This document shows positions 1 to 8,697 of a stretch of DNA of 64,000 nt, one piece after another. The notes under the pieces were generated by a model, which worked only from the letters and a program-made list of their open reading frames with translations, was not told the DNA's origin and did no database searches. Source of the DNA: Microbacteriaceae bacterium PS02344. GTDB lineage: Bacteria; Actinomycetota; Actinomycetes; Actinomycetales; Microbacteriaceae. The stretch covers positions 202,305 to 266,304 of the forward strand of contig JASCNZ010000001.1 in NCBI GenBank assembly GCA_029959905.1, given 5' to 3'. A program made the translations under genes and the position numbers. Every line of letters begins with the position of its first letter. Position 1 is the stretch's first letter.

Positions 1-2862
1 CTGCACGTCCTTGCCGAGGCGAGGACCGGCGGCGCGGGCGTTGACGCTCAGCCGGTGGTCGATGCCGTAATCGGCGGCCGTCGTGTCGGTGACCGGCACG
101 AGCTCGACCGCCTTGACGTTGAGCTCCTCGCGCAGGATGTCCTCGAACTGCCCGAGCGACGCGGCGAGCGGCGAGACGACGGTGAGCCTCGCGAGCGGCA
201 GACGCACGCGCAGCTTCTCCTTCTTGCGCAGCGCGTTGCCCACGCTCGACAGCTCGCGCACCGCATCCATCGCGTCGCGGATCTCGTCGGCGTGCGGGAA
301 GGCGGCGTCGTCCGGCCAGTCCTGCAGGTGCACGCTGCGGCCGCCCGTCAGGCCCTGCCAGACGCGCTCACTGATGAGCGGTACGAGCGGAGCCGCGACG
401 CGGGTGAGCGTCTCGAGCACCGTGTACAGCGTGTCGAACGCCTCCCGGCTCTTCGGATCGTCGGTGACGCCCACCCAGAACCGGTCCCGCGAACGACGGA
501 TGTACCAGTTGGTGAGCACCTCGGCGAAGTCGCGCAGACGGGACGACGCCGTGGGGGAGTCGAGCCCCTCGAGGTCGGCGCGCACCTCGCGCACGAGGTC
601 GCCGAGTCGGGCGAGGATGTACCGGTCGAGCACATCGGTCGAGTCCGTGCGCCACGACGCCTCGTACCCGTCCGGCCCCGACGCGTTGGCGTACGTCGCG
701 AAGAAGTACCAGGAGTTCCACAGCGGCAGCAGGAACTCGCGCACGCCGGAGCGGATGCCCTCCTCGGTGACGGCGAGGTTGCCGCCGCGGAGGACCGAGC
801 TCGACATGAGGAACCAGCGCATCGCGTCGGAGCCGTCGCGATCGAGCACCTCCGAGACGTCGGGGTAGTTGCGCAACGACTTCGACATCTTGTAGCCGTC
901 GCTGCCGAGCACGATGCCGTGGCAGCTCACGCCGGTGAAGGCGGGACGGTCGAACAGCGCCGTCGACAGCACGTGCATGACGTAGAACCAGCCGCGCGTC
1001 TGCCCGATGTACTCGACGATGAAGTCGGCAGGGGCGTGCGAGTCGAACCATTCCTGGTTCTCGAACGGGTAGTGCACCTGGGCGTAGGGCATCGATCCCG
1101 AGTCGAACCAGACGTCGAACACGTCGTCGATGCGGCGCATCGTGCTCTTGCCCGTGGGGTCGTCGGGGTTCGGACGCGTGAGGTCGTCGATGTACGGGCG
1201 GTGCAGATCGACCTCGCCCTCCGGGTTGCGCGGCAGGGTGCCGAAGTCGCGCTCGAGTTCCTCCAGAGAGCCGTAGGCGTCGACACGCGGGTACTCGGGG
1301 TCGTCGCTCTTCCAGATCGGGATGGGCGAACCCCAGTAGCGGTTGCGGCTGATCGACCAGTCGCGCGCACCCTCCAGCCACTTGCCGAACTGCCCGTGCT
1401 TGACGTTCTCGGGAACCCAGGTGATCTGCTCGTTGTTCGCGAGCAGGTCGTCCTTGATGTCGGTCACGCGGATGAACCAGCTCGACACGGCCTTGTAGAT
1501 GAGGGGGTTCCGGCACCGCCAGCAGTGCGGGTAGGAGTGCTCGTAGCTCTGCAGCCGCACGAGGCGCCCCGCATCGCGGATGATCCGCACGAGCGGCGTG
1601 TTCGCCTCCATCCACAGCTCGCCGGCGACGTCGGTCACGGTCGGGAGGAAACGCCCGCCGTCGTCGAGCGACAGGATCGTGGGGATGCCCGCGGCGCCGG
1701 CGACGCGCTGGTCGTCCTCACCGTAGGCCGGGGCTTGATGCACGATGCCGGTGCCGTCGCCGACCGTGACGTAGTCGTCGACGAGGATGCGCCAGGCGTT
1801 CTCGGTGCCCCAGGTCTCGGCATCCGCGTAGTAGTCGAACAGACGGTCGTAGGTGACGTCCTGCAGCTCGGAGCCGCGCACGGTCGCCTGCACGGCGGCG
1901 AGCGCCTCCTCGGCGCTGTCGTACCCGAGGTCCTTGGCGTAACCGCCGAGCAGTTCGCGGGCGAGCAGATAGCGGTGCGCGGATGCCTCGACCGCGGCGT
2001 CGTCGGTGCCCGCGGCCTGGTGCACGTCGGCCGCGCCGTTCGGACCCGCGGGCACGACGACGTAGTCGATGTCGGGCCCCACGGCGAGCGCGAGGTTCGT
2101 CGGGAGCGTCCACGGCGTCGTGGTCCAGGCGAGGGCGCGCACCGCGGTCAGTCCGAGTGCCTCGGCCTTGGCGCCGGTGAGCGGGAAGGTCACCGTCACC
2201 GACGGGTCCTGACGCATCTGGTAGACGTCGTCGTCCATGCGCAGCTCGTGCGCGCTGAGCGGCGTCTCGTCGCGCCAGCAGTACGGCAGCACGCGGTAGC
2301 CCTCGTAGGCCAGACCCTTGTCGTAGAGCGTCTTGAACGCCCAGAGCACGCTCTCCATGTACCCGAGGTCGAGCGTCTTGTAGCCGCGCTCGAAGTCGAC
2401 CCAGCGGGCCTGACGGGTGACGTAGTCCTCCCACTCGCGGGTGTACGCGAGCACCGAGCTGCGGGCTTTCGCGTTGAAGACGTCGATGCCCATGGCCTCG
2501 ATCTCGCTCTTCTCGGTGATGCCCAGCTGCTTCATCGCCTCGAGTTCGGCGGGCAGGCCGTGCGTGTCCCACCCGAAGACCCGGTCGACCTTGTGGCCGG
2601 TCATCGTCTGGAAGCGCGGGAACACGTCCTTGGCGTAGCCGGTGAGCAGGTGGCCGTAGTGCGGCAGACCGTTCGCGAACGGCGGGCCGTCGTAGAACAC
2701 CCATTCCGGAGAGCCCTCGCGCTGCTCGACCGAGGCGCGGAAGGTGTCGTCGGTCTTCCAGAACTCGAGGATCTCCTCCTCGATCTGCGGGAAGCGGGGG
2801 CTCGGCGCCACAGAGGCGGCCTGATCGGCGGCGGGTCCGAAGGAGGAACGCGGGTAGGTCAT
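1..2862 (-). CDS. ileS: Isoleucyl-tRNA synthetase, C-terminus cut by window edge
   Basis: This cytoplasmic class I aminoacyl-tRNA synthetase charges tRNA-Ile with isoleucine and edits mischarged valine. The reading frame is open from an ATG at 2862 to base 1, giving 954 codons without a stop; the family usually has about 1,050-1,100 residues, so roughly the last tenth lies outside. The HIGH-type signature reads [11 protein letters not shown] near residue 60. The KMSKS loop is encoded at 877-891, around residue 658, followed by [14 protein letters not shown]. The N-terminus [14 protein letters not shown] and the T-box leader directly upstream both support the start. Its anticodon-binding C-terminal domain is only partly visible. 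Identification is firm. Confidence 0.97.
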   Translation of the reverse strand, partial: MTYPRSSFGPAADQAASVAPSPRFPQIEEEILEFWKTDDTFRASVEQREGSPEWVFYDGPPFANGLPHYGHLLTGYAKDVFPRFQTMTGHKVDRVFGWDTHGLPAELEAMKQLGITEKSEIEAMGIDVFNAKARSSVLAYTREWEDYVTRQARWVDFERGYKTLDLGYMESVLWAFKTLYDKGLAYEGYRVLPYCWRDETPLSAHELRMDDDVYQMRQDPSVTVTFPLTGAKAEALGLTAVRALAWTTTPWTLPTNLALAVGPDIDYVVVPAGPNGAADVHQAAGTDDAAVEASAHRYLLARELLGGYAKDLGYDSAEEALAAVQATVRGSELQDVTYDRLFDYYADAETWGTENAWRILVDDYVTVGDGTGIVHQAPAYGEDDQRVAGAAGIPTILSLDDGGRFLPTVTDVAGELWMEANTPLVRIIRDAGRLVRLQSYEHSYPHCWRCRNPLIYKAVSSWFIRVTDIKDDLLANNEQITWVPENVKHGQFGKWLEGARDWSISRNRYWGSPIPIWKSDDPEYPRVDAYGSLEELERDFGTLPRNPEGEVDLHRPYIDDLTRPNPDDPTGKSTMRRIDDVFDVWFDSGSMPYAQVHYPFENQEWFDSHAPADFIVEYIGQTRGWFYVMHVLSTALFDRPAFTGVSCHGIVLGSDGYKMSKSLRNYPDVSEVLDRDGSDAMRWFLMSSSVLRGGNLAVTEEGIRSGVREFLLPLWNSWYFFATYANASGPDGYEASWRTDSTDVLDRYILARLGDLVREVRADLEGLDSPTASSRLRDFAEVLTNWYIRRSRDRFWVGVTDDPKSREAFDTLYTVLETLTRVAAPLVPLISERVWQGLTGGRSVHLQDWPDDAAFPHADEIRDAMDAVRELSSVGNALRKKEKLRVRLPLARLTVVSPLAASLGQFEDILREELNVKAVELVPVTDTTAADYGIDHRLSVNARAAGPRLGKDVQ

Positions 2863-3062
2863 CGTGTCTCGCAGTGGTCGTCGTGGGCTGCTGCGGGGAC
2901 GATCCGTGCGGACCGCGGTACCACCCCGCGTGCGCTCCCACCCCGTTCTGGCTGGTCGCGCCACTCTCACTGCGGCTGTGACGGGCCTGCCCCGCTCGGT
3001 TCTACTGGGCCCGGAGGCCGTTCTTCCGAGAGCTCCCCGGTGATGGCCGGATCGATGCTCGT
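2863..3062 (-). promoter_or_regulatory. T-box riboswitch of ileS
   Basis: The leader of ileS carries the hallmark T-box sequence GGTGGTACCGCGG (minus strand, 2925-2913). A Stem I-like block further upstream (about 3060-3022) holds an ATC isoleucine codon as specifier at 3044-3042, in the context GGCCATCACCGGGGAG. A third conserved block, CAGTAGAACCGAGCGGG, follows at about 3005-2989. T-boxes bind uncharged tRNA and switch on the downstream gene. No terminator hairpin with a T-run separates the T-box from the ATG, so control is probably at translation initiation, as described for actinobacterial ileS T-boxes. Exact stems were not computed. Confidence 0.93.
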
Positions 3063-3068
3063 GTTTCC

Positions 3069-3074
3069 AGTGTA
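3069..3074 (-). promoter_or_regulatory. Putative -10 element of the ileS T-box transcript
   Basis: TACACT on the minus strand sits just upstream of the T-box Stem I. A start about 7 bases downstream (near 3062) would begin the RNA immediately before the structured leader. No clear -35 element was seen. Confidence 0.45.
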
Positions 3075-3090
3075 CGCGCCCGCGCCACCC

Positions 3091-3152
3091 GCAGGATCTC
3101 GCAGTTCTGCACGATCTCGCACCGGTTCGCCTCCCCCACTGCGAGATCTCGC
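3091..3152. repeat. Cluster of GCGAGATC/GATCTCGC repeat units
   Basis: Three copies of a short word lie within 62 bases: GCAGGATCTCGCAG at 3091-3104, ACGATCTCGCA at 3111-3121 and the perfect 12-base palindrome GCGAGATCTCGC at 3141-3152. The first copy is the exact reverse complement of 3576-3589, so a 14-bp inverted repeat brackets the decayed gene between them. Confidence 0.7.
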
Positions 3153-3192
3153 CTTTCTGCGTACTTGCGCTGGTCATCGGTGGAGCCCCTGG

Positions 3193-3599
3193 GCCCTTGT
3201 TCAGCGCGGAGTCCCACGTCGCCAGCGCCTGTTCGTACGGCTCGCAGTCGGCGATGAGAGCGAGGACGTTCTCGATCGGATCGACCAGTGCATCCGGATG
3301 CCTCGGAAGGAGCGGCTTCGCCCAGTGCACGTGCACCCCGGACGCCTGCGCACCGCACTTCCCGGAGTGGCACCCACCTGAGGTGAGGGTGCCTCCGCAT
3401 GCACCCAGAGGCCGAGGCGTCGCGCCTGGGTCACGCACGTGAGCACGACACCCTGCTCGGCCGCCGCGACCAGCCCTGCCGATGCTTCGGGTACAGCCAC
3501 CCACCCGTGCCGCACCCGCCGGATGGTGCCCGCCTGGATCGCGGAGTCGATCCGGTGCCGACTGACGCCACGAGCCTGCGAGATCCTGCAGATCTGCAC
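3193..3599 (-). pseudogene. Decayed AbiEi-type/DUF559-family gene
   Basis: From a GTG at 3599 the frame reads [20 protein letters not shown] and continues as a small winged-helix (AbiEi-like antitoxin) domain up to about 3340. After RRRPG the homology jumps to another frame ([20 protein letters not shown], then [27 protein letters not shown]). This fits loss of one G in the run at about 3336-3340. Homology stops near 3193, just after the place where intact relatives, as I recall them, go on into a Vsr/DUF559 nuclease-like domain of about 150 residues, which is missing. The gene is therefore both frameshifted and truncated. No ribosome-binding site is visible. The family assignment comes from remembered sequence style, not a search. 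Confidence 0.72.
3576..3589. repeat. 14-bp inverted-repeat partner of 3091-3104
   Basis: CTGCGAGATCCTGC is the exact reverse complement of the copy at 3091-3104. It lies inside the first codons of the decayed gene and encodes part of CRISQ. Confidence 0.7.
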
Positions 3600-3637
3600 G
3601 GGGGGGTGGGGGTGCTGGGGGCGGGTTTAGGGGCGGG
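3600..3637 (+). other. G-rich tract with potential for a G-quadruplex
   Basis: The plus strand has G-runs of six, five, five, three, four and three bases separated by one to four other bases. The stop codon of the ABC ATPase gene (TAA on the minus strand, 3629-3627) lies inside it. It may act at the 3' end of the ABC operon or simply be a mutational tract; only the base pattern is observed. Confidence 0.5.
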
Positions 3638-5120
3638 AGGCCGCGAGGAGCTCGCGGGTGAACGGATGCTGCGGAGCGGAGAACACCTCGGCCACGGCTC
3701 CGCTCTCTACGATCCGCCCGTCCTGCAGGACGATGACGTCGTCGGCGACGGCGCCCACGACGTCGAGGTCGTGCGAGACGAACAGCATGGTGAGGTTCCG
3801 ATCGCGCTGCAGGCGGAGCAGCAACTGGAGCACGCGTTCGCGGACCGACGGGTCGAGGGCCGACACCGGCTCGTCGAGCACGAGAACGTCCGGCTCGGCG
3901 GCGAGCGCCCGCGCGATCGCGGCACGTTGCCGCTGTCCGCCGGAGAGCGCCGCGGGGAGACGGTCGGCGAGGCCCTCGTCGAGGTCGACCTCGGCGAGCA
4001 GTGCGCGCACCCGGACGGGGCGGAGGGCGCGCGGCACTCCCCCGGCGGCCAGCGCCTCTCGCAGTGAGCGTCCGACGGTCCACCGCGGGTCGAACGCCCC
4101 GAGCGGGTTCTGGTGCACGAACTGCACGCGATGGGCGCCGTGCCACTGCACCTCGCCGGCATCCGGCCGCTCCACCCCGAGGATGAGCCGGGCGAGCGTC
4201 GTCTTGCCCGATCCGGACTCGCCGACGATACCCAGCGTGCGTCCCCCGCGCACCTCGACGTGCGCGTCGACGACCGCGGGCACCTCGCCGAACGCCTTCG
4301 ACACTCCCCGCACCGTGAGGACGGGTTCCGAGAGCAGGGGATCTGTGTTGCGCGGCTCGTGCAGGGTGGCCGCGATGAGTTGACGGGTGTACGGATGCTG
4401 CGGATCGCCGAGCACCGTGTCGACGGGCCCCTGTTCGACGACCTCGCCCGCGCGCATCACCAGCACCCGATCGGCGATGCGGCGCACCGCCGCGAAGTCG
4501 TGACTGATGAACAGCACCGCGGTCCCTTCGTCGGCGATGTCGCGCAGCAGGGCGAGGATGCGCGCCTGCACGGTGGCGTCGAGAGCCGTGGTGGGCTCGT
4601 CGGCGATCAGGGCGGCGGGGTCCGCGGCGAGCGCGGAGGCGATGAGCGCGCGTTGACGCAGGCCACCCGAGAGCTGGTGCGGGAACTGCCGCGCGCGCCG
4701 CTCCGGCTCCGGCATCCACACGCGTCGGAGCAGTTCGTGCACACGGTCGCGCACTCCCGCACCCCCGCGTCCGTGCAGCCGGAGGGGCTCCGCGACCTCG
4801 GTTCCGACGCGCTGCAGCGGATCGAGGGCGACGAGGGCATCCTGGGCGACGAGCGCGACCGTATCTCCGCGCAGGCGGCGCCAGGACCGCTCGGTCGTGC
4901 CGCGGACGTCGGTTCCGTCGATCCGCAGCGCATCGGCGGTGACCACCGCGCCCTGCGGGGCGAGTCCCAGCAGCGCCCGCGCCGTGAGCGACTTGCCCGC
5001 ACCCGACTCCCCGACGAGCGCGACGCACTCCCCCGGCGAGACGGAGAGCGAGAGGCCCCGCACGACCTCCGCGCCGCGGATGACGATGCGCAGGTTCTCG
5101 ACCTCGATGGCGGCGGTCAT
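3627..5120 (-). CDS. ABC importer tandem ATPase (DppD-DppF fusion type)
   Basis: This 497-residue protein carries two complete ABC ATPase domains and would energise uptake of oligopeptides, nickel or a similar solute at the inner face of the membrane. Domain 1 shows Walker A GESGAGKS, signature LSGGLRQR and Walker [13 protein letters not shown]. Domain 2 shows [16 protein letters not shown] and [12 protein letters not shown]. In many bacteria these are two separate genes. The ATG at 5120 overlaps the stop of the permease gene by four bases (ATGA), which fixes the start; the same frame stays open upstream but only as antisense-like sequence. Last gene of the operon. Substrate cannot be read from the sequence. 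Confidence 0.93.
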   Translation of the reverse strand: MTAAIEVENLRIVIRGAEVVRGLSLSVSPGECVALVGESGAGKSLTARALLGLAPQGAVVTADALRIDGTDVRGTTERSWRRLRGDTVALVAQDALVALDPLQRVGTEVAEPLRLHGRGGAGVRDRVHELLRRVWMPEPERRARQFPHQLSGGLRQRALIASALAADPAALIADEPTTALDATVQARILALLRDIADEGTAVLFISHDFAAVRRIADRVLVMRAGEVVEQGPVDTVLGDPQHPYTRQLIAATLHEPRNTDPLLSEPVLTVRGVSKAFGEVPAVVDAHVEVRGGRTLGIVGESGSGKTTLARLILGVERPDAGEVQWHGAHRVQFVHQNPLGAFDPRWTVGRSLREALAAGGVPRALRPVRVRALLAEVDLDEGLADRLPAALSGGQRQRAAIARALAAEPDVLVLDEPVSALDPSVRERVLQLLLRLQRDRNLTMLFVSHDLDVVGAVADDVIVLQDGRIVESGAVAEVFSAPQHPFTRELLAASRP

Positions 5121-5929
5121 CTCTCCCTCCCCTCCGCCCGGGCGCGCAGCAGACGCCCCACGACGGTCGCCGCGACGACGGTGAGCGTGATGGCGATACC
5201 CGGGAACACCGAGATCCACCACGCCTGTCCGAGCACGTTCCGGCCTCCGGCCAGCATCAGGCCCCATTCGGGGGTCGGTTCGCTCGGCCCGAGTCCGAGG
5301 AAGCTCAGACCGGACGCCGCGAGGATGCTCGAGCCGATGCCGATGGTCGCGAGCACGCTCAGCGCTCCGACGACGCCCGGCAGGACGTGCCGTCGGAACG
5401 CCGCGCCCCGCGGGACGCCGAGGATGCGCGCCGCCTCGACATGCTCGGCGAGACGCAGCGTTCGCGTCTGCACGCGAGCGAGGCGGACGTACACGGGCGC
5501 GGCGGCCAGAGTGACGGCGATCGCGACGTTGACAGGTCCAGGGCCGAGTACGGCGATGACGACGAGCGCCACGAGGAACTCGGGGAAGGCCATGAGCACG
5601 TCGTTCACCCGCATCAGCGCGACGTCGATCCAGCGGGGGGCGGTCCCGGCGAGCGCACCGACGGCCATACCGATCGCGAGCGCGATCGCCGTGGCGAGCA
5701 GACCGATGCCCACCGAGCGTCCGGCGCCGAACACGACCCGCGAGTACACGTCGCGTCCGCTCTGATCGGTGCCGAACCAGTGCTCGGCACTGGGCGGCAG
5801 CAGGGCACCCCGCACATCGGTGAGCACGGGATCGTGGGTCGAGAGGAGCGCGGGGAACGTCGCGGCCAGCAGAACGAGACCGAGCACGGCGACGGCGGCG
5901 CCGAGCAGCGCTCGCCGCCCCGGGGTCAC
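5117..5929 (-). CDS. ABC importer permease (DppC type)
   Basis: A 270-residue inner-membrane permease of the peptide/nickel (OppBC) family. It has an N-terminal membrane segment at about 8-28, the [15 protein letters not shown] motif typical of DppC/OppC after it, then several hydrophobic segments. The coupling-loop region reads [20 protein letters not shown], the EAA motif that contacts the ATPase. It overlaps the upstream permease and the downstream ATPase gene by four bases each, so the three genes are translationally coupled. It forms the channel with the DppB-type partner. Confidence 0.93.
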   Translation of the reverse strand: MTPGRRALLGAAVAVLGLVLLAATFPALLSTHDPVLTDVRGALLPPSAEHWFGTDQSGRDVYSRVVFGAGRSVGIGLLATAIALAIGMAVGALAGTAPRWIDVALMRVNDVLMAFPEFLVALVVIAVLGPGPVNVAIAVTLAAAPVYVRLARVQTRTLRLAEHVEAARILGVPRGAAFRRHVLPGVVGALSVLATIGIGSSILAASGLSFLGLGPSEPTPEWGLMLAGGRNVLGQAWWISVFPGIAITLTVVAATVVGRLLRARAEGRER

Positions 5930-6870
5930 CGCGCCCTCCGCGACGATGCAGCATGCAGACGAGGATCGAGGAGCGGATGCACGAGTTCCACCGCCACGTT
6001 CACGATCACGAAGACGAGGGCGCTGAGCAGGATGATCCCCGTGATGACGGGCAGGTCGCGGTCACTGATGGCGGCGAGCGTCACCCGGCCGAGGCCGGGC
6101 CGCGCGAACACCTGCTCGACGAGCACCGCCCCGCCGAGCACCGAGCCGGTGAGGTATGCGGTCAGGGTGATGGCGCTCGACGCGCCATGCCGAAGTCCGT
6201 GCCGAACCGTGAACCAGCCGGGGCCGGCGCCGCGGGCGCGGACCGTCTCGGCGAACGGCAGCCGCTCGGCCTGCGCGAGGCCGTCGCGCAGCACCTGCCC
6301 GAGAAGGGCGGCAACCGGTAGGGCGAGCGTGACAGCGGGAAGCACCAGGGTGGCCGGGTTGCGCGCTCCCGACACCGGGAACCACCCGAGCCCGAACGCG
6401 AAGACGCTCAGCAGCACGAGACCGATCCAGAACACCGGCGACGAGAGCACGACGAGCTCGACGCCTGCGGCGATGCCCCGCGCGGTGTCGCCGCGCACCA
6501 GCAGAGCGACCGTCAGGGCGAGGAGCACCGCGATCACGAGCGCGAGGGCCGAGAGCTGCAGCGTCGCGCCGAGCTGCCGCCCGATCACCTCGGTCACCGG
6601 CATCCGCAATTGATACGACTCGCCCAGGTCGCCGCGCAGCAACCCGCCGAGGTAATCGAGGTATTGCTGCAGCGGAGGGCGATCGAGTCCGAGCTCGGCG
6701 CGGATGCCGTCCTTCACGGCGTCGCTGACCTGGGCCTGCGGTCCGAGCATCACCGACACCGGGTCGCCCGGGATCACGCGGAATGCGAGGAATGCCACGG
6801 TCGCCGCGCCCCACAGCACCACGACGACGGAGGCGGCGAGACCGGCGATCCGCACGAGCGCAGCCTTCAC
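5926..6870 (-). CDS. ABC importer permease (DppB type)
   Basis: A 314-residue permease starting at a GTG (6870) preceded by a strong GGAGGGAG ribosome-binding site. The frame is open further upstream, but that part lacks membrane character. The N-terminal segment (about 8-30) is followed by the family motif FRVIPGDPVSVMLGPQA. LGESYQLRMPVTEVI lies near residue 85, then five hydrophobic segments, and the EAA-like loop reads PFAETVRARGAGPGWFTVRH. It pairs with the DppC-type protein to form the transmembrane pore. The gene lies 32 bases after the substrate-binding protein gene. Confidence 0.93.
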   Translation of the reverse strand: MKAALVRIAGLAASVVVVLWGAATVAFLAFRVIPGDPVSVMLGPQAQVSDAVKDGIRAELGLDRPPLQQYLDYLGGLLRGDLGESYQLRMPVTEVIGRQLGATLQLSALALVIAVLLALTVALLVRGDTARGIAAGVELVVLSSPVFWIGLVLLSVFAFGLGWFPVSGARNPATLVLPAVTLALPVAALLGQVLRDGLAQAERLPFAETVRARGAGPGWFTVRHGLRHGASSAITLTAYLTGSVLGGAVLVEQVFARPGLGRVTLAAISDRDLPVITGIILLSALVFVIVNVAVELVHPLLDPRLHAASSRRAR

Positions 6871-6902
6871 CGCTCTCCCTCCACGCCGTGTCGGCCTCCG
6901 GG

Positions 6903-8516
6903 TCAGCCGACCGTCACATCGTAGAACAGCGGTCGACCGTAGAGGTCGTACTGCAGTCCCTCGACACGCTCGCCCACCGCGGTGATCGCCGACGGGCTGT
7001 AGAGCGGCACGATCGCGGTGTAGGTCGCGTTCCACTCCTGCAGCTGGGTGTAGATGTCGTCGCGCTGGGTCTGGTCGCTGGTCGCGACCGCTGTCTCGAG
7101 CAGACCGTCGATCTCGGGGTCGGTCACCTGCGAGGCGTTCTGGAATCCGTCGGTGTGCAGGTGCGAGCGCAGGAAGTCGGGGTCGACTCCCGAGAAGCCC
7201 CAGTCCGTGAGGTCGAAGGTCTTGGGCTCGTACTGCTCGTTGTACGCACCCGGCTCGAGAACCTCGCGTTCGACCTCGAACCCGATCTTCTTCAGGTCGG
7301 ACTGGATCGCGTTCGCAAGGGCGGCCCGGTCGTCTGGAACCGGAGTCCAGGCGATCCAGCGCACGGAGAGCCGCTCGCCGTCCTTCATGCGGATGCCGTC
7401 GGCGTCGCGCTCGGTCCAGCCGGCCTCGTCGAGCAGTCGGTTCGCCTCGTCGGAGTCGAAGGCCCAGCTGCCCTCGACATCGGCGTCGTAGCCGGGAGTG
7501 GTCGAGCTGAGCACGCTCCACGCGCGGGGGAACTGGCCGAAGAAGATCTCCTCGACGGCGGCGTCGACGTCGATGCCGCGGGCGAACGCCTGGCGCACCT
7601 TCTCGTCGGAGAAGACGCCGTACTTCTCGTTGAGGTACAGCGAGTACGGCAGCCCCGGGTACTCGATCGAGTCGACCGTGATGCCGTCGCCGAGATCGCC
7701 GGCGAGGTTCGGCGGGATGTTGCTCGCGAGGTCGGCTTCGCCGCTCTTCACGACACCCGCGCGCACCGACGCCTCGGGCTGGATCTCGACGCGCAGGGTC
7801 TCGACGTCGGGAGCATCCTCGCCGTGCGGCCCCCAGGCGTAGTCGTCGTTGCGGGTGTACACGATCTCCTGGTCGGGGGTGTACTCGGTCAGCTCGTACG
7901 GGCCCGTGCCGACGGTGATGCCGGGGCCGCCGGCCTTGAGCTGATCGGCCGACTCCTTCAGCACCTTCGGCGAGTAGAAGCCGAGCTGCGGGGTGCTGGC
8001 CGCCTGCAGGAACGGGGCGTAGGGCTGGGTGAAGCGCACCGTCACCGTGTGGTCGTCGACGACCTCGGTACCAGCGTAGAAGTCGGCACCCATCATGCTG
8101 GCCGCCTGCGCCGAGGCGGTCTCGGGGTCGACGATGCGATCGAAGTTCGCCTTGACGGCCGCTGCGTCGAACGGCTCCCCATCCGTGAACGTCACGTCGT
8201 CACGGAGCGTGAACGTGTACGCGGTGCTGTCGTCAGAAACGGTCCACTCGGTGGCGAGCCAGGGCGAGAACGACCCGTCCTCCTCCTGGAACACCAGCGA
8301 GTCGAGCACCGCCCGCTGGACCATGCCCGACACATCGAGCTGGCTGACCTGCGGGTCCATGTGCCCGGCCGAGAGGTTCGCGCCCTCGATCGACCAGACC
8401 AGCTCTCCTCCCTCACCGCTGTCGCCGCTCGACGCGGAGCAGGCGCTGAGCACCAGGGCGGTGGCGGCGAAGAGGGCTGCCGCGGGCAGGAGACGGCGCA
8501 CGGATGCTGCAGGCAT
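6903..8516 (-). CDS. ABC importer substrate-binding lipoprotein (family 5)
   Basis: A 537-residue extracytoplasmic solute-binding protein and the first gene of the importer operon. The signal peptide ends in a lipobox (LVLSAC, lipidated Cys26), so the protein is anchored to the outer face of the membrane. The body has the features of the DppA/OppA/NikA family, such as WLATEWTVSDDSTAYTFTL and VTFTDGEPFDAAAVKANFDR. Family 5 proteins bind peptides, nickel-chelates, sugars or opines, and the actual ligand cannot be inferred here. A plausible promoter lies at 8553-8582, divergent from valS. Confidence 0.94.
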   Translation of the reverse strand: MPAASVRRLLPAAALFAATALVLSACSASSGDSGEGGELVWSIEGANLSAGHMDPQVSQLDVSGMVQRAVLDSLVFQEEDGSFSPWLATEWTVSDDSTAYTFTLRDDVTFTDGEPFDAAAVKANFDRIVDPETASAQAASMMGADFYAGTEVVDDHTVTVRFTQPYAPFLQAASTPQLGFYSPKVLKESADQLKAGGPGITVGTGPYELTEYTPDQEIVYTRNDDYAWGPHGEDAPDVETLRVEIQPEASVRAGVVKSGEADLASNIPPNLAGDLGDGITVDSIEYPGLPYSLYLNEKYGVFSDEKVRQAFARGIDVDAAVEEIFFGQFPRAWSVLSSTTPGYDADVEGSWAFDSDEANRLLDEAGWTERDADGIRMKDGERLSVRWIAWTPVPDDRAALANAIQSDLKKIGFEVEREVLEPGAYNEQYEPKTFDLTDWGFSGVDPDFLRSHLHTDGFQNASQVTDPEIDGLLETAVATSDQTQRDDIYTQLQEWNATYTAIVPLYSPSAITAVGERVEGLQYDLYGRPLFYDVTVG

Positions 8517-8552
8517 GAGGGTTCCTCGAGACGATCGGGCGGGGGTCTCATT

Positions 8553-8582
8553 AGTCTACGGCGGTTTTTTGGACGCAGTCGA
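8553..8582 (-). promoter_or_regulatory. Putative promoter of the ABC importer operon
   Basis: On the minus strand TCGACT (8582-8577) and TAGACT (8558-8553) are 18 bases apart, resembling -35 and -10 boxes of the main actinobacterial sigma factor. The predicted start is about 30 bases upstream of the lipoprotein ATG. Confidence 0.45.
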
Positions 8583-8627
8583 TCTGTCCGGGCATCCGCC
8601 GATCCCTCGGGCACCGGGCCCCCTCGA

Positions 8628-8633
8628 TAGACT
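8628..8633 (+). promoter_or_regulatory. Putative -10 element of valS
   Basis: TAGACT on the plus strand would start a transcript near 8640, giving a leader of about 58 bases with an AGGAGA ribosome-binding site 6 bases before the valS ATG. No clear -35 was seen. Confidence 0.4.
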
Positions 8634-8697
8634 GGTGCGCACACCCACACTCAGGCACGCTCACACAGTGCCGCATACATCGTTCGAGGAGACCTTC

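Noticed and set aside
3095..3152. CRISPR-like or tandem repeat array
   Set aside because: The GATCTCGC words are few, unevenly spaced and partly palindromic; there are no spacers of constant length and no cas genes.
55..3381. Very long plus-strand open frame opposite ileS
   Set aside because: It is the antisense of ileS and runs through the T-box; its composition (Arg, Val and His rich, no motif) is typical of an antisense frame in GC-rich DNA.
5121..5954. N-terminal extension of the tandem ABC ATPase
   Set aside because: The open frame upstream of 5120 overlaps the permease gene and is Arg-rich without homology; the ATGA overlap fixes the real start.
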